A stretch of 54,079 nucleotides of DNA from Bacillus sp. J37 (GCF_000518865.1 NZ_JAEK01000034.1:1-54079), one strand, 5' to 3'; shown: positions 25,503-35,838, counted from the stretch's first letter. The notes: generated from the sequence alone by a model not told the origin. A program made the numbers and translations.

Positions 25503-28022
25503 ATGAGTGACTTACTAGAAGAATATTATATGTTAGCCATTGACCGAACAAAGTCAAAGGTTTTAGAAGATATAGATCGATATTTTGAAGGAAAAGAAAA
25601 TGTGCCAAATTATGAACAATATGTAAGGGAAAGAGGTGAATATATTGATCAGATATGGCTAAATTCATTTTTAAATGCTGCTACAAGTCATGCCTCAAAT
25701 ACAGTAAAAAGACAATATCTGTTGGATAATAACTATGACCTTGAAGGAGTTAGTAAAAAGCTGGTCAATCAAATGTTTCGTAGTGAAATACGAAATGTAA
25801 CTCCTTTTCATGTGTTGGACTGGCTTGACGAAATGTTTATGGGCAAAGAAGAGGTATGGAGTGAAAAATATTACAAATCAAAGGAACTGTACGAGGCTCG
25901 AGTTAAGATGCAGGAACATCGCGAGAAGACACGAAAGCTCATGCAGAAATTTGAGTTCTACATGGAAGAATTACTTGGAGACCATTATGAAGATCTCTAT
26001 TTATATATTCGATACTTAATCGGATCACATCTTGCCATTGAAGTTGAACAACAGGGTGTTGTCCTTCCTACGGGAGAAATGACTTTTTCTGATTATTTAT
26101 ATGACGAAGCCCATTTTGCATATAACAGATATCAATATGAAGAAGATATGACTGAGATGTATGAAAGATTAATATCTGGATATTTATTTGATTTTGGTCC
26201 TAATTGGATTAAGGATCGACTTTCTTCCCATCTTTTTGATGAATATCTTGAAACATTTCATGAAAAATTACCAGATAACTTTATAAAAGAAATTGCATAT
26301 GATTTATTTTTGGACTTAGCTAATGAGTTTTTTGCTGACCTGCTTGAGGAATTTGTCAAAGATTTAATAAAACTTATAGATACACCGTTTGATCTTGAAA
26401 CACATAAAAAGATTTATGAAACAGATATTTCAGAAAGAGAGCGGCAAATAGTTGCAGAGCTTGAGGAAATCAAGCGTCGTAAAGAAGAGGAAGCCCGAAT
26501 GGTAGAGGATGTTTTCGGACGGGAATATAATCCTCCGGGTGGACGGAATATAGAATATGTATTGCATATTGGGGAAACAAATACAGGAAAAACATTTCAT
26601 GCCATTCAACGTATGAAAGAAGCTGGCAGTGGTATTTACTTGGCTCCACTTCGATTGCTTGCCCTGGAGATTTATGAAAAGTTAAATCACGAAGGTGTCC
26701 CTTGCGCATTAAAAACAGGTGAAGAAGAAAAACTGGTAGCAGGTGCTAATCATATTGCTTGTACTGTTGAAATGTTTTATGAGAAAGACTTTCATGAAGT
26801 TGTTGTCATTGATGAATCACAAATGATTGCAGATAAGGATAGAGGATTTTCCTGGTATAAAGCCATAACGAAAGCAAATGCAAAAGAAGTTCATATTATT
26901 TGCAGCTTTAATGCAAGACAGATGATATTGCAGCTTTTGGGGGATTCGAATATTACGATCCATGAATATAGTAGGGAGATCCCTTTAGAGGTAGAAACGC
27001 AGCTGTTCCGATTAAATCAGACCCGAAAAGGTGATGCCCTTGTTTGTTTTTCCAGAAAAAGAGTTCTTGAAACTGCTGCAGAGCTACAAAGAACTGGACG
27101 TAAAGTGAGCATGATTTATGGGAGTATGCCGCCTGAAACAAGAAAGAAACAAATGGAACGATTTATTAGTGGTGAAGCAACTGTTATAGTAGCAACAGAT
27201 GCGATCGGAATGGGGTTAAATTTACCGATAAGAAGAATTGTTTTTTTAGAAAACGATAAATTTGATGGAACAAGAAGAAGATGGTTAACATCACAAGAAG
27301 TCAAACAAATCGCAGGCAGGGCTGGTCGAAGAGGACTTTATGACATTGGAAAAGTAGCATTTGTACACAATCCCAAGTCAATGGCAAGGCTACTTGACCA
27401 GGAGGATGAACCACTTCAAGGGTTTGCCATTGCTCCAACAACAGGAGTGCTTGAGCGATTTCAGAAATATTCCCGTAAACTAGGGTTGTTTTTTTACTTA
27501 TGGGAACAGTTTAAAAGCCCTAAAGGTACAAAAAAAGCCTCACTGGCAGAGGAAAAGCTTTTGTATGAAATGATTGAAGATACAATGATTGAAGCAAAAC
27601 TTTCGTTGGCTGATTTATACGGCTTTTTGCATCTGCCTTTTTCAACGAATGAACCAACTTTACGAAATCAGTGGAAGCAAAAGCTAGAGGCAATTGTTGA
27701 GGGTGAAGAACTACCCGATCCGCTAATTAAGGAAGCTGGACTTGAAGAACTTGAATTATCATATAAATCGGTGGGTCTCCATTTATTATTTTTATACAAA
27801 TTGGGCAGAAATACTGAAGCCCATTATTGGGAAAGAATACGGGAAGAAATTAGTGACAAAATCCATGAACAGTTAAAATCGGGTGTGCAAATGACACGGA
27901 AAGCTTGTAAGGTATGTGGAAAAACACTGGCTAATAAATTTAAATTTGATGTTTGCAATGAGTGTCATTTTGAGAGACAAAAAAGAAAGGAAAAAAGGAA
28001 GATGAGGCACAACCAGTTCTAA
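25503..28022 (+). CDS. Suv3-like superfamily 2 RNA helicase
   Basis: This 839-aa protein has an unusual ~345-residue N-terminal helical region without a recognised motif. A helicase core follows: motif I GETNTGKT (357-364), motif II DESQ (437-440), IVATDAIGMGLNLP (562-575) and motif VI QIAGRAGRRG (602-611). The blocks YLAPLRLLALEIYEKLN, GVPCALKTGEEE and HIACTVEMF closely recall the mitochondrial/alphaproteobacterial Suv3 family, which unwinds RNA 3'-5' with a degradosome nuclease. The C-terminus has a CxxC-x12-CxxC zinc-ribbon-like pair (C802/C805, C818/C821) and a Lys/Arg-rich tail. The ATG at 25503 follows AAAAGGAG; an upstream GTG would overlap the SD. A role in RNA turnover is inference. 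Confidence 0.83.
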   Translation: MSDLLEEYYMLAIDRTKSKVLEDIDRYFEGKENVPNYEQYVRERGEYIDQIWLNSFLNAATSHASNTVKRQYLLDNNYDLEGVSKKLVNQMFRSEIRNVTPFHVLDWLDEMFMGKEEVWSEKYYKSKELYEARVKMQEHREKTRKLMQKFEFYMEELLGDHYEDLYLYIRYLIGSHLAIEVEQQGVVLPTGEMTFSDYLYDEAHFAYNRYQYEEDMTEMYERLISGYLFDFGPNWIKDRLSSHLFDEYLETFHEKLPDNFIKEIAYDLFLDLANEFFADLLEEFVKDLIKLIDTPFDLETHKKIYETDISERERQIVAELEEIKRRKEEEARMVEDVFGREYNPPGGRNIEYVLHIGETNTGKTFHAIQRMKEAGSGIYLAPLRLLALEIYEKLNHEGVPCALKTGEEEKLVAGANHIACTVEMFYEKDFHEVVVIDESQMIADKDRGFSWYKAITKANAKEVHIICSFNARQMILQLLGDSNITIHEYSREIPLEVETQLFRLNQTRKGDALVCFSRKRVLETAAELQRTGRKVSMIYGSMPPETRKKQMERFISGEATVIVATDAIGMGLNLPIRRIVFLENDKFDGTRRRWLTSQEVKQIAGRAGRRGLYDIGKVAFVHNPKSMARLLDQEDEPLQGFAIAPTTGVLERFQKYSRKLGLFFYLWEQFKSPKGTKKASLAEEKLLYEMIEDTMIEAKLSLADLYGFLHLPFSTNEPTLRNQWKQKLEAIVEGEELPDPLIKEAGLEELELSYKSVGLHLLFLYKLGRNTEAHYWERIREEISDKIHEQLKSGVQMTRKACKVCGKTLANKFKFDVCNECHFERQKRKEKRKMRHNQF

Positions 28023-28027
28023 ATATG

Positions 28028-28063
28028 AAAAAAAGCTCATCGAAAGATTAATCGGTGAGCTTT
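28028..28063. terminator. Bidirectional Rho-independent terminator between convergent genes
   Basis: AAAGCTCATCGA (28032-28043) pairs with TCGGTGAGCTTT (28052-28063). The longer T-run lies on the minus-strand side, serving the DUF4097 gene; it can also end the helicase transcript. Confidence 0.82.
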
Positions 28064-28069
28064 AGTCAT

Positions 28070-28915
28070 TTATTTAATTTCAACTTTTCCACTTGAGACA
28101 TCTATCTTTACATCATGCTTTCCTGAGCCTGAAATACCATAAATAATATTTTTATCTTGTTGAAAATCTTTTAACGTTAGATTAGATGTAATAATACCGC
28201 TGCCTGCTTCTCCCCGGAGAGTAAAATCCGCATCTGATGGCAAGTCTACCGTGCCAAATCCAGAATTTAATTTGATATCAAGAGAATCGGTTACCTTTTT
28301 CATTTGTAAGTCTATCTTACCTGAAGATAAATCAGCCATAACCTTTCCGGTGTGATCCGTAATTGTCAGGTTTCCGGAGCTCATATCAAACGTACTTTCT
28401 TCAGTTGTCAGGGAAGAAATGGATACATTACCTGATGAACCATCAAGTATAAAGTTTTTAGTAGATAACTGACTTAGTTTTACGTTTCCGGAGCTCATAT
28501 CAACTGATAAATCTTCAAGGGTCATTGATTCGCCGTCAAATATGATGTTACCTGAGCCGCTATCAATTAAAAGTTCCTGATTAAAATCATCTGGGATATA
28601 TATTGTGATTTCTCTTTTATTAAAGAATGAAAATGCGTTAAACCAGCGTTTTGTTTCAGATTCAACAAGAATTGTATCCCCGTTATTTTTGACATTTACT
28701 TTTCCATTTCCTTTTATTTCAGCACGAACTTCATCTGTATTTTTCGGAATAATTGTTGTACTTGCACCTGAAACATCTAATTCAATTTTCTCCGTATTGC
28801 TGGTGACTTTAGCAGAAGATTTATTTTCGCCAAAGACAAACCATGAAGTATTTGTCTTGATAATTAATAGCAAGCCCCCAATAAAAAATAAAAGTAAAAA
28901 CAGTTTTTTCATCAT
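28070..28915 (-). CDS. DUF4097 (LiaG-like) membrane-anchored beta-repeat protein
   Basis: This 281-aa protein begins with an N-terminal hydrophobic anchor (residues 4-20, LFLLLFFIGGLLLI). The rest is a right-handed beta-solenoid-like series of short repeats of the form (L)DxSSGNvxIsxL (SGNIIFDGESMTLEDLSV, SSGNVKLSQL, SSGNVSISSL, SSGNLTITDH, SSGKIDLQM). This is typical of DUF4097, found in LiaG and envelope-stress-associated proteins. Most of the protein is predicted outside the membrane. Its function is unknown in most cases. GGAAGGG precedes the paired ATGs; either could be used. Confidence 0.8.
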   Translation of the reverse strand: MMKKLFLLLFFIGGLLLIIKTNTSWFVFGENKSSAKVTSNTEKIELDVSGASTTIIPKNTDEVRAEIKGNGKVNVKNNGDTILVESETKRWFNAFSFFNKREITIYIPDDFNQELLIDSGSGNIIFDGESMTLEDLSVDMSSGNVKLSQLSTKNFILDGSSGNVSISSLTTEESTFDMSSGNLTITDHTGKVMADLSSGKIDLQMKKVTDSLDIKLNSGFGTVDLPSDADFTLRGEAGSGIITSNLTLKDFQQDKNIIYGISGSGKHDVKIDVSSGKVEIK

Positions 28916-29046
28916 AAACCCTTCCTTCTTCGTCGCGTATAGCGCTCATGTAATTACTTTTATCTTATAGAAAAAGAAGGATCACGACAATGAACTCAAG
29001 CTTTATTTTATCTAAGGCTTGAGACTTACGGGAGAAGACAGTAATT

Positions 29047-29071
29047 AAGGACAGTATAAAAAACTGTCCTT
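29047..29071. terminator. Stem-loop after the DUF2512 gene
   Basis: AAGGACAGT (29047-29055) pairs perfectly with ACTGTCCTT (29063-29071) around an A/T-rich loop just past the minus-strand stop at 29087. The T-tract is weak, so it is a possible rather than a clear terminator. Confidence 0.45.
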
Positions 29072-29086
29072 ATACGGTATATTGTG

Positions 29087-29539
29087 CTACTTTTTTGTTT
29101 TAGTAACATCTTTAATATTTTCTTCTTCAGAAATTTCTGTTCCATAAGCTAAATTTGTATTCATAATAGAATTCCTTTTGCTTTTATAGGTTGGATGTTC
29201 ATTTCGACTTTGTACCATAAGATGAATAACTATTTCTGCTCCGGTGATGATAATAGCAGAAATAATACTTCCCCATGCAATTTGAAGATAGTTTTCAAAT
29301 AAAATACTTCCAAAAATCCATACACTTAAGTAACTAAGCAAAAAATCCGAAACCACTGCAGCCCTTCTTCCTAGTTGTGGTAAAATGACCAATTCACCTA
29401 CAACATATGAGGCGAAAGTAACGAATAGGCTAAACGTTAAAATATCGACAAAATTTGCATTAAAAAAAAGATCCAGTCCTATACCAAAAGCAATCAAACA
29501 GGTGATGAATTTTATGAAAAGTAAAAGTGGTTGATTCAT
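29087..29539 (-). CDS. DUF2512 (YndM-family) membrane protein
   Basis: This 150-aa protein has four TM segments (about residues 7-25, 32-52, 63-83 and 87-108) and a charged cytoplasmic tail (SEEENIKDVTKTKK). The sequence LIKFITCLIAFGIGL and the VTFASYVVGELVILPQLGRR block match the YndM family of Bacillus. AAGGAGGG lies 8 bp before the ATG. It is upstream of, and in the same direction as, the DUF4097 gene, but a stem-loop and about 170 bp separate them. Function is unknown. Confidence 0.83.
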   Translation of the reverse strand: MNQPLLLFIKFITCLIAFGIGLDLFFNANFVDILTFSLFVTFASYVVGELVILPQLGRRAAVVSDFLLSYLSVWIFGSILFENYLQIAWGSIISAIIITGAEIVIHLMVQSRNEHPTYKSKRNSIMNTNLAYGTEISEEENIKDVTKTKK

Positions 29540-29664
29540 TCTTTAATCCCTCCTTGACCATTAGTTTTCATCAAATAACACTTGGTCATACGATGGAAAA
29601 AGAAAATTATGAAAGGATGATCGAAAACGGTTTCTTTATTTACTATAAACATTACTTTTGGTTT

Positions 29665-29860
29665 ACTAAATAAATGAATTGAATGAGTATTTAGTTGGTA
29701 AATAATGAAATGAAAGTGTTTTTGACGAATGATGACGAAAATAAAATAGATAATTTTCAAAAAAAAGTATTGTAAGCGCTTTAAAAGTTTGGTAATCTCG
29801 AATTATCAAGTAAATATTTAGTGAAATAAAAAAATGACAAACAAAGTTTATTTACTAAAT
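29665..29860. repeat. Four ACTAAAT-type sites upstream of melR
   Basis: ACTAAATA (29665-29672) and TATTTAGT (29688-29695) form one perfect 8-bp inverted repeat. TATTTAGT (29815-29822) and ACTAAAT (29854-29860) form a second, wider one. The whole 29540-29883 gap is AT-rich and otherwise holds only a cre site; I see no gene in it. Confidence 0.3.
29771..29784 (+). promoter_or_regulatory. cre site upstream of melR
   Basis: TGTAAGCGCTTTAA matches the cre consensus apart from the penultimate base. It lies 100 bp before the melR start and is consistent with CcpA control of the regulator gene. Confidence 0.6.
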
Positions 29861-29877
29861 TAAGTGTAGTGAGGTAA

Positions 29878-30942
<1,065 letters not shown>

Positions 30943-30971
30943 ATATACAGAATAATAGATACTGCATAGAT

Positions 30972-30980
30972 TGCTATAAT
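30972..30980 (+). promoter_or_regulatory. Putative extended -10 promoter of melEDCA
   Basis: TGCTATAAT (TGn plus consensus -10) lies 30 bp after melR; no good -35 is seen, as is usual for extended -10 promoters. An AAACGTTT palindrome (31007-31014), a candidate LacI-type operator for MelR, follows near +20. The rest of 30943-31306 holds the cre at 31124 and two tiny ORFs of doubtful meaning. Confidence 0.45.
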
Positions 30981-31123
30981 CATATATTCTCGTTTGCTAA
31001 AAAAGAAAACGTTTGTTCAAAAATATTGAACTTCTAAAAAAAATGAATCATGCATTTGGTAAATCTGATTTCAAAATCCAGATTTACTGCAAGAATATTC
31101 ATTATGATTTGTAGGAGGATATA

Positions 31124-31137
31124 TGAAAGCGTTTGCT
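31124..31137 (+). promoter_or_regulatory. cre site in the melE leader
   Basis: TGAAAGCGTTTGCT fits cre at nearly every position. It starts inside the ATG of a five-codon ORF with a strong SD (TAGGAGGAT), an odd overlap described in the findings. Confidence 0.6.
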
Positions 31138-31306
31138 TAATCCTCTTTGCGATGGATGTGAGGGAAGATACATGTTGGAGACGTACTTGTTGATTTTAAG
31201 GGGGTGATGTTCTACATAGACATGTTTACTAGTTGAATAGAATAACTGGGCTTTCAATCAGCATAACAAAAGGATTTCATTCACTAAGAAAATGGGGGTA
31301 AATGTA

Positions 31307-32635
31307 ATGAAAAAGAAGCTAGCATTTTTATTGTTTGCCGTTTTGCTTATCATGATTCCTGCCTTACAAGCATGTAGTAATTCAAGTTCAAGTTCATCAA
31401 ATTCCGGTGATTCAGGAAGTTCGGGATCTGGTGAAAAGATTAATTTAACATTTTCTGCATGGGGGAATCCCGCTGAAATAAAAGTATACCAACGAGCAGT
31501 GGATGGATTTAATAAAGAGAATCCTAATATACAGGTGAAGCTTGTTCCGATTCCTAGTGATGGTTATATCCAAAAACTTCAAACACAACTTCAAGGAAGC
31601 CAGGCTCCTGACGTATTCTATGTAGGTGATGGAGATATTTCTAAACTGGTGGAAACAGGAAAGCTCGCTCCTTTAAGTGAATTCATGAATAGCTCTGAAA
31701 GCTATGCGAAACCTGATGAGTTTGCAGAAGGACTATGGGGTGCTGCAAGAAAAGATGATGAGATCTATGGTATAACAGTGGATTGTAACCCTATGTTACT
31801 TTACTACAATAAAAAATTATTCGCTGAACTGGGGATTAAATCTCCACAGGAATATTTTGATGCTGGTGAATGGAACTTTGCTGCGATGGAAGAAGTAACA
31901 GATCAATTACGTGATGGCGATAAATATGGTTTTATTGTAGATAACTCTTGGAATACCCTTTTCAGCTGGATTTGGGCAAATGGAGGAGATGTTTATAATA
32001 AAGAGACTGGCGATTTCATTCTAGACCAAAATGATAAAGGAATTGAGGCAATGAAATTCCTTGAGAAAATGGTGAAGGATGAGAACTTTACTTATTCCGG
32101 TTCTTTGCCTAAGGGTCAGGGAGCAGAGGCAATGTTTATGTCAGGTCAAGTAGGAATGGTAAGTGCCGGTAGATGGTTTACACCATTATTCCATGAAAAT
32201 AAAGCATTAGAATGGGATTACATCTCCTGGCCTTCAAATACTGAAAATAAAACAGAGCCAGTTGCTATCCCTACAGCATATATGGCTGTAAACAATGATT
32301 CAAAGAATAAAGAAGCAGCTCAAAAATTTGCTTCCTACTACACGTCTACATTAGGACAAGAAGCACGTTTAGCTGGAATTGGAAATGCTATTCCATCAAT
32401 TGGAGGCATTGATGAAATTGTAACAGATTCCAAGGTTCCTGAACATGTTGACTATATTATTCAAGCACGTGAACAAGGTTTTGCAAACGCAATCCAATCA
32501 ACTATTCCTGGATTGGATAAAGAGGCTAATGACATCATGGACTTATTGTATCTTGGAAAAGACGATGCTGAGACAACAATTGGAAAATACGCAGAAAAAG
32601 CAAAAGCAATGATCGCTGAGCACAAAGGTGAGTAA
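31307..32635 (+). CDS. melE: Melibiose/raffinose ABC transporter substrate-binding lipoprotein
   Basis: This 442-aa protein has a lipoprotein signal peptide with lipobox LQAC (Cys23) and a Ser-rich linker, then a CUT1 binding-protein fold (FSAWGNPAEIKVYQRAV, SQAPDVFYVGDGDISKL). The synteny is that of the B. subtilis mel operon, where MelE binds melibiose, raffinose and stachyose. The ATG at 31307 has GGGGG 8 bp upstream; the ATG at 31292 overlaps that SD. No ATPase gene is present; an MsmX-type ATPase is expected elsewhere. It is paralogous to the binding protein at 7632. Confidence 0.87.
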   Translation: MKKKLAFLLFAVLLIMIPALQACSNSSSSSSNSGDSGSSGSGEKINLTFSAWGNPAEIKVYQRAVDGFNKENPNIQVKLVPIPSDGYIQKLQTQLQGSQAPDVFYVGDGDISKLVETGKLAPLSEFMNSSESYAKPDEFAEGLWGAARKDDEIYGITVDCNPMLLYYNKKLFAELGIKSPQEYFDAGEWNFAAMEEVTDQLRDGDKYGFIVDNSWNTLFSWIWANGGDVYNKETGDFILDQNDKGIEAMKFLEKMVKDENFTYSGSLPKGQGAEAMFMSGQVGMVSAGRWFTPLFHENKALEWDYISWPSNTENKTEPVAIPTAYMAVNNDSKNKEAAQKFASYYTSTLGQEARLAGIGNAIPSIGGIDEIVTDSKVPEHVDYIIQAREQGFANAIQSTIPGLDKEANDIMDLLYLGKDDAETTIGKYAEKAKAMIAEHKGE

Positions 32636-32646
32636 CTAATTCAGAA

Positions 32647-32690
32647 AAGGGCGGAGATAGTGTTGTGTGCATTTCCTATCTTCCCCTTCC
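32647..32690 (+). promoter_or_regulatory. Intercistronic stem-loop after melE
   Basis: AAGGGCGGAGATAG pairs with CTATCTTCCCCTT (one bulge and one G-U pair). It has no T-run. It probably stabilises or processes the melE mRNA relative to the permease message. Confidence 0.5.
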
Positions 32691-32715
32691 ATTTTAGCAG
32701 AAGAAGGTGAAAACA

Positions 32716-33591
32716 TTGAATAGTCGTCAGCAAAATCTGTGGGGATTTATTTTCCTAACTCCTCAATTAATTGGACTACTTGCATTCTCATTAATACCAG
32801 TTCTTTTTACATTATCTTTAAGCTTTATGAAATGGGATGGATTCGGAGCAAAAGAATTTATTGGTCTAGCAAACTATAAGGATCAATTTACAAATCCTGA
32901 TTTCTGGAAAGCACTTATGAACACAGCTTATTACACAGTGTTGGTTATACCTGTTCAAATCGCTATTTCCCTTATGGTAGCTATAGCACTTAACAAGATT
33001 AAAGGGAAAAACTTTTATCGTTTATTTTTCTTTATGCCTGTGGTCACTAGTTCTGTATCAATCGGTGTCATTTGGATGTGGATCTTGAACGGTGATTTCG
33101 GAATCTTAAACCAAGTTCTTGCGAATGTTGGTATAAATGGTCCGATGTGGCTAACAGATACAAAATGGGTTATGCCATCTATTGCTATGCTAAGTATTTG
33201 GTGGGGCTTAGGGTACAATATGGTTATCTTTTTAGCAGGTCTGCAGGGAATTTCACGCTCATATTATGAAGCAGCTGATATTGACGGTGCATCAAACTGG
33301 CAGAAGTTCCGTCATATTACATTGCCTTTGTTATCTCCAACAACTTTCTTTATTACAATCATGGCAATCATTTCATCCTTTCAGGTGTTTGACCAAGCAT
33401 ATGTCATGACGAGTGGAGGACCGGCAAAATCAAGCTATACATTCGTGTATCACATTTATGAAGCGGCGTTTGTTGATTTTGATATGGGAGTAAGCTCTGC
33501 TGCTGCAATGATTTTATTCGTCATTATCTTAATGTTTACACTATTCCAGTTCAAGATGTCAAAGAGGTGGGTTCATTATGAAGATCAATGA
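32716..33591 (+). CDS. melD: Melibiose/raffinose ABC transporter permease MelD
   Basis: This 291-aa MalF-type permease has six predicted TM segments and the EAA loop EAADIDGASNWQKF. The start is TTG at 32716 with GAAGGTG 6 bp upstream; a GTG at 32707 overlaps the SD. The 3' end overlaps melC by 14 bp. Its closest relative in the window is the permease at 9060. Confidence 0.86.
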   Translation: MNSRQQNLWGFIFLTPQLIGLLAFSLIPVLFTLSLSFMKWDGFGAKEFIGLANYKDQFTNPDFWKALMNTAYYTVLVIPVQIAISLMVAIALNKIKGKNFYRLFFFMPVVTSSVSIGVIWMWILNGDFGILNQVLANVGINGPMWLTDTKWVMPSIAMLSIWWGLGYNMVIFLAGLQGISRSYYEAADIDGASNWQKFRHITLPLLSPTTFFITIMAIISSFQVFDQAYVMTSGGPAKSSYTFVYHIYEAAFVDFDMGVSSAAAMILFVIILMFTLFQFKMSKRWVHYEDQ

Positions 33592-34465
33592 TGTTCAAAC
33601 GAAAACTGTACCTAATCAGAATGTATCATTAAGTATTGGGAAACGAATAAAGCCAACAAAAGTTTTACTCCATGTTGTATTAATAATTGGCTCATTTTTG
33701 ATGGTTGCTCCATTTTTATGGACAGTTAGTAGTTCCTTGAAGGATATGTCACAGATTTTTCTTATACCTCCAAAATGGTTGCCAGATCCAGTAACATTTC
33801 AAAACTATCCTAACTCTCTTACAGCAATGCCTTTTGATGTCGCGTACTTTAATAGTTTTTATATTACCTTCATTGTGGTTGTATTAAACTTATTAACGTG
33901 TTCAATGGCCGCCTATGCTTTTGCGAAAATTCGATTCCGCGGCTCAAATCTTTTATTCATCTTGTTTTTAGCAACTATGATGATTCCGAAGCAAGTAACA
34001 ATGGTCCCTCTTTACATTATCATGGATAACCTGGGATGGATCGATACTCACTTGTCACTAATTGTACCGTCCGGTTTGTTTAACGCATTCGGTGTGTTTT
34101 TATTAAGGCAATTTATTAAAGGAATTCCAAATGAATTAGAAGAAGCAGCAGTCATTGATGGGGCGAACCCTCTTAGAATTTACTGGAGTGTAATCCTGCC
34201 TTTAATTCGACCGGCTTTAGCGGCATTTGGTATCTTTGCGTTCATGGGAATTTGGAATGGTTTCTTAGAGCCTCTCATTTATTTATCATCGCCTGAAAAA
34301 TTTACTGTTCCTTTATTATTAAATACATTTAAGGGTCTTTACTTCACAGATTGGTCACTGATGATGGCAGGAACAACCATTTCCGTCATACCAGTAATCC
34401 TTGTATACATCTTTGCTCAAAGGCAAATTATTGAAGGTATTGCATTAACAGGTTCAAAGAGCTAG
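33578..34465 (+). CDS. melC: Melibiose/raffinose ABC transporter permease MelC
   Basis: This 295-aa MalG-type permease has six predicted TM segments and the EAA loop EAAVIDGANPLRIYW. AGAGGTGG lies within the end of melD and serves its ATG, so translation is coupled. It pairs with MelD to form the channel. Confidence 0.86.
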   Translation: MKINDVQTKTVPNQNVSLSIGKRIKPTKVLLHVVLIIGSFLMVAPFLWTVSSSLKDMSQIFLIPPKWLPDPVTFQNYPNSLTAMPFDVAYFNSFYITFIVVVLNLLTCSMAAYAFAKIRFRGSNLLFILFLATMMIPKQVTMVPLYIIMDNLGWIDTHLSLIVPSGLFNAFGVFLLRQFIKGIPNELEEAAVIDGANPLRIYWSVILPLIRPALAAFGIFAFMGIWNGFLEPLIYLSSPEKFTVPLLLNTFKGLYFTDWSLMMAGTTISVIPVILVYIFAQRQIIEGIALTGSKS

Positions 34466-34513
34466 CTAATTATATTGATTGGAATATTTATATTGTAGAA
34501 GGGATGAGGAAAA

Positions 34514-35836
34514 ATGTCGAAAATAACTTTTATAGGTGCAGGAAGTACAGTATTTGCTAAAAATGTATTAGGAGATTGTATGTTTGTTCCTGCTTTAGCC
34601 GGATTTGAATTTGCATTGTTTGATATTGATGAACAGCGTTTAAGAGATTCGGAGAATATGCTCAATAACTTAAAACAAAATTACAAGAGTAATATTACGA
34701 TCAAATCATATACTGATCGAAAGGAAGCACTAAGAGGGGCAAAGTATGTGATTAATGCGATTCAGGTAGGCGGTTATAAGCCGAGTACTGTCATCGATTT
34801 TGACATACCTAAGAAATATGGGTTACGTCAAACAATTGCAGATACGATAGGAATTGGAGGTATTTTTAGATCATTACGGACGATACCTGTTATGTTGGAT
34901 TTTGCAAAAGATATGGAAGAAGTTTGCCCTGATGCCTTATTTCTAAATTATACAAATCCTATGGCAGCGTTAACAGGCGCAATGCTCCGCTTTACAAATA
35001 TTAAAACAGTAGGTTTATGCCACAGTGTACAAGTATGTACCGAGCATCTATTCAAAGATTTAGGGATGGATCATGAAGGAATTGAAGAAAAAATAGCAGG
35101 TATAAATCACATGGCATGGCTTCTTGAAGTGAAGCGTGATGGCAAGGACCTCTATCCGGAAATTAAGCGTCGTGCAAAAGAAAGACAGAAAACAAAACAT
35201 CATGATATGGTCCGTTATGAGTTGATGGATAAATTCGGTTTCTATGTGACGGAATCTTCTGAGCATAATGCGGAATATCACCCTTACTTTATTAAGAGTA
35301 ACTATCCGGAATTAATTGACCGATTCAATATTCCATTAGATGAATATCCTCGTCGTTGTGTTGAACAAATCGAAAGATGGGAATCGATGCGAGAAGATAT
35401 GGTAAACAATAGCCAGCTTACTCATGCACGATCACATGAATATGGCTCTCGTATAATAGAAGCAATGGAAACGAACATTCCCTTTAAGTTTGGTGGCAAT
35501 GTTCTAAATACCGGCCGTCTTATAAGCAACTTACCTGAAAATGCATGTGTTGAAGTACCTTGTGTGGTTGATCGGAGTGGTATTATGCCAACCTATGTTG
35601 GAGATCTGCCAGAGCAATTAGCAGCGCTTAACAGAACAAATATTAATACACAGCTCTTAACAATTGAAGCAGCGATGACAGGAAAACGAGAAGCGGTTTA
35701 CCAGGCTGCCCTCCTTGATCCGCATACTGCTGCAGAACTTTCAATGGATGATATTATTGCAATGTGTGATGACTTAATTGAAGCTCATGGTGATTGGTTG
35801 CCGCAGTTTGCGAATCAAAAGGCAATAGTAAAATAA
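34514..35836 (+). CDS. melA: GH4 alpha-galactosidase
   Basis: This 440-aa cytoplasmic enzyme of the NAD- and Mn-dependent GH4 family has an N-terminal Rossmann motif GAGS (8-11), the metal/substrate residues N148 (TNPM), C169 and H170 (LCHSVQ), and MelA-type IADTIGIGGIFRSLRTIP. It hydrolyses melibiose and raffinose-type alpha-galactosides after import, giving galactose. A GAGGAA SD precedes the ATG. It is last in the mel operon before a terminator. The released galactose could feed the galactonate-type pathway at 45771-48613. Confidence 0.93.
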   Translation: MSKITFIGAGSTVFAKNVLGDCMFVPALAGFEFALFDIDEQRLRDSENMLNNLKQNYKSNITIKSYTDRKEALRGAKYVINAIQVGGYKPSTVIDFDIPKKYGLRQTIADTIGIGGIFRSLRTIPVMLDFAKDMEEVCPDALFLNYTNPMAALTGAMLRFTNIKTVGLCHSVQVCTEHLFKDLGMDHEGIEEKIAGINHMAWLLEVKRDGKDLYPEIKRRAKERQKTKHHDMVRYELMDKFGFYVTESSEHNAEYHPYFIKSNYPELIDRFNIPLDEYPRRCVEQIERWESMREDMVNNSQLTHARSHEYGSRIIEAMETNIPFKFGGNVLNTGRLISNLPENACVEVPCVVDRSGIMPTYVGDLPEQLAALNRTNINTQLLTIEAAMTGKREAVYQAALLDPHTAAELSMDDIIAMCDDLIEAHGDWLPQFANQKAIVK

Positions 35837-35838
35837 AG

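Noticed and set aside
28605-28970. 121-codon plus-strand frame over the DUF4097 gene start
   Set aside because: It is antisense to the DUF4097 repeats, has no SD, and runs through that gene's promoter region.
29536-29760. 74-codon minus-strand frame upstream of the DUF2512 gene
   Set aside because: It is AT-rich with no SD and overlaps the DUF2512 leader; better explained as intergenic DNA.
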